Source: Candidatus Heimdallarchaeota archaeon (GTDB lineage: Archaea; Asgardarchaeota; Heimdallarchaeia; Heimdallarchaeales; Heimdallarchaeaceae). Taken from it: a stretch of DNA of 6,178 bases. The position numbers and the translations under genes were made by a program. The notes beneath the pieces were generated by a model. The model was not told where the DNA came from. It worked only from the letters and a program-made list of their open reading frames with translations, and did no database searches. Location of the stretch: contig JAEOTG010000014.1 of assembly GCA_016839985.1 (NCBI GenBank), positions 1 through 6,178 of the forward strand. Reading direction: 5' to 3'. Shown piece by piece: positions 5,500-6,178 of the stretch (position 1 is the stretch's first letter; every line of letters starts with the position of its first letter).

Positions 5500-5871
5500 A
5501 TGTCTAGAAGATTAACCCATATCATAGGGGGATTGGTTTTTGGATTACCTATTGTGGGAATTGTATACTACTTCTTTTCATCAGAATTCGTTGTTATTAG
5601 TTTAATACTAGTGTTAGTATACTCATTTTTTGCTATCTTTATTGGATCAATTCTTCCTGATATTATTGAACGTCCAAAGAATCCTGATCACAGAAAATTC
5701 TTCCATTCATGGTTTATTTTTTCATTAGTGTTCATTACTGCTTTTGTTTTCTGCTTTGTTGTTATCCCAAGGTATAACCATCTATTGTTTATTTATGCAA
5801 TATTTGGATTCCTACTTGGTTATTTCAGTCACTTGCTTCTTGATTCAACAACAAAAAAGAGCTTAACATAA
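5500..5871 (+). CDS. YdjM/DUF457-type membrane-bound metal-dependent hydrolase-like protein
   Basis: A 123-residue protein with about four hydrophobic segments (~10-27, 30-50, 70-90, 96-114). It has the conserved polar residues of the YdjM (LexA-binding, DUF457) family: the N-terminal RRLTHIIGG with His7; GSILPD with Asp54; DHRKFFHS with His64, Arg65 and His69; and GYFSHLLLDSTT with His111, Asp115 and Thr118. These His/Asp residues are taken to form a metal site at the membrane face, and the family is annotated as metal-dependent hydrolase without an established substrate. It is shorter than the bacterial form (usually well above 150 residues) and ends just after the last motif. I see no frameshifted remainder, so I take it as a naturally short version. 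Start at 5500 chosen from AGGAG, the TATA box and the usual family N terminus; a start at 5434 would add 22 residues. Confidence 0.78.
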   Translation: MSRRLTHIIGGLVFGLPIVGIVYYFFSSEFVVISLILVLVYSFFAIFIGSILPDIIERPKNPDHRKFFHSWFIFSLVFITAFVFCFVVIPRYNHLLFIYAIFGFLLGYFSHLLLDSTTKKSLT

Positions 5872-5886
5872 AAAATGGATAAAATA
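5870..5886 (-). terminator. T-rich tract downstream of the right-edge gene
   Basis: On the minus strand a TATTTTATCCATTTTTT stretch begins 7 bases after the stop codon at 5893, with a run of six T at 5875-5870. It is a plausible U-tract terminator for the leftward gene and overlaps the stop codon of the converging YdjM-type gene. Confidence 0.4.
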
Positions 5887-5892
5887 AGAGTT

Positions 5893-6178
5893 CTAGCAGT
5901 GAAATACTTCTTTTGTTTCCAGATAATCTGATAAATCTTGAGGTTCATTGTTTATAGATATAGAAACCTCATTATTTTGCAACCTCAATTCGTAAATATT
6001 ATTATTTGTAGGTAATTTTCCTATACATCTAAAACGTATTTTTATTTGCTCTGCTAGATTTCTTATCTCAAAAATACTTAAAAATTTCTTACATTTATCT
6101 CTAAAATTTCTTTCAGGATTTAAACCAACTACTGTTTCATCTTCGAATATATTATCAATGTACAACCATCCATCTTTA
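5893..6178 (-). CDS. Unrecognised protein, C-terminal part (5' end outside window)
   Basis: The frame is open to the right edge (residues K-D-G-W-L precede the TTG at 6165), so the gene very likely begins beyond the window and that TTG is not the start. About 95 residues are visible. They begin DGWLYIDNIFEDETVVGL, continue through a lysine/arginine-rich amphipathic stretch, and end with alternating short hydrophobic and polar residues suggesting beta strands (IYELRLQNNEVSISINNE), then an acidic helix-like end. No transmembrane segment, cysteine cluster or catalytic motif is evident, so it looks soluble. I do not recognise the family. It converges with the YdjM-type gene, 21 bases between stop codons. 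Confidence 0.55.
   Translation of the reverse strand, partial: KDGWLYIDNIFEDETVVGLNPERNFRDKCKKFLSIFEIRNLAEQIKIRFRCIGKLPTNNNIYELRLQNNEVSISINNEPQDLSDYLETKEVFHC
5908..5918 (+). terminator. T-rich tract downstream of the YdjM-type gene
   Basis: A T-rich run (TTCTTTTGTTT) lies about 37 bases after the + strand stop codon. It is inside the converging gene's coding sequence, so it may reflect lysine/glutamate codons on the other strand instead of a terminator. Confidence 0.2.

Noticed and set aside
5840..5892. Frameshift or truncation at the 3' end of the YdjM-type gene
   Set aside because: No other frame after the stop continues with membrane-like sequence, and all family motifs are already present before the stop.
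6163..6165. TTG as true start of the right-edge gene
   Set aside because: The frame stays open with sensible residues (KDGWL) to the window end, so a start beyond the edge is more likely.

Overview
The window is AT-rich and looks archaeal. Start codons are preceded either by archaeal-type Shine-Dalgarno matches (AAGGAG, GGTG, GTGAT, AGGAG) or by nothing but a TATA-like box about 26 bases upstream of the ATG. TATA/BRE-like boxes, not bacterial -35/-10 pairs, sit where promoters are expected, and T-rich tracts follow several stop codons. The gene content (arylsulfotransferase-like surface protein with a C-terminal anchor, archaeal MscS channel, Rce1-like CPBP protease, short YdjM-type membrane protein, tiny zinc ribbon) suits a mesophilic archaeon, possibly of the Asgard superphylum. 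That lineage is an inference from protein style only; no rRNA or other marker gene is present.

Layout. Positions 1-666 (+) hold the 3' end of an arylsulfotransferase-like gene cut by the window edge. It converges, with 7 bases between, on a DUF1295 (steroid 5-alpha-reductase/isoprenylcysteine methyltransferase-like) membrane protein at 674-1576 (-). A 129-base divergent intergenic region holds one TATA-like box for each direction and a 6+6 inverted repeat between them. It leads rightward into a DUF1624/DUF418-type membrane acyltransferase at 1706-3052 (+), apparently leaderless. That gene converges on a two-gene minus-strand operon: an MscS-family channel (5052-4072) followed 21 bases later by a CPBP intramembrane protease (4050-3067). 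A 214-base divergent gap then leads to a 50-residue zinc-ribbon protein (5267-5419, +) and a 123-residue YdjM/DUF457-type membrane protein (start taken at 5500, +). The right end is the 3' part of an unrecognised minus-strand gene (6178-5893) cut by the window edge.

How the genes fit together. Six of the eight genes encode proteins in or anchored to the membrane, and three belong to families that may act on lipids or membrane-bound substrates (DUF1295, acyltransferase, YdjM). The best-supported functional units are the MscS-CPBP operon and the divergent DUF1295/acyltransferase pair. No RNA genes, CRISPR arrays, insertion sequences or obvious defence system are visible. I did not find a convincing new multi-gene system; the two gene pairings and their candidate control sites are the items most worth following up. 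No stretch longer than 300 bases lacks a gene.
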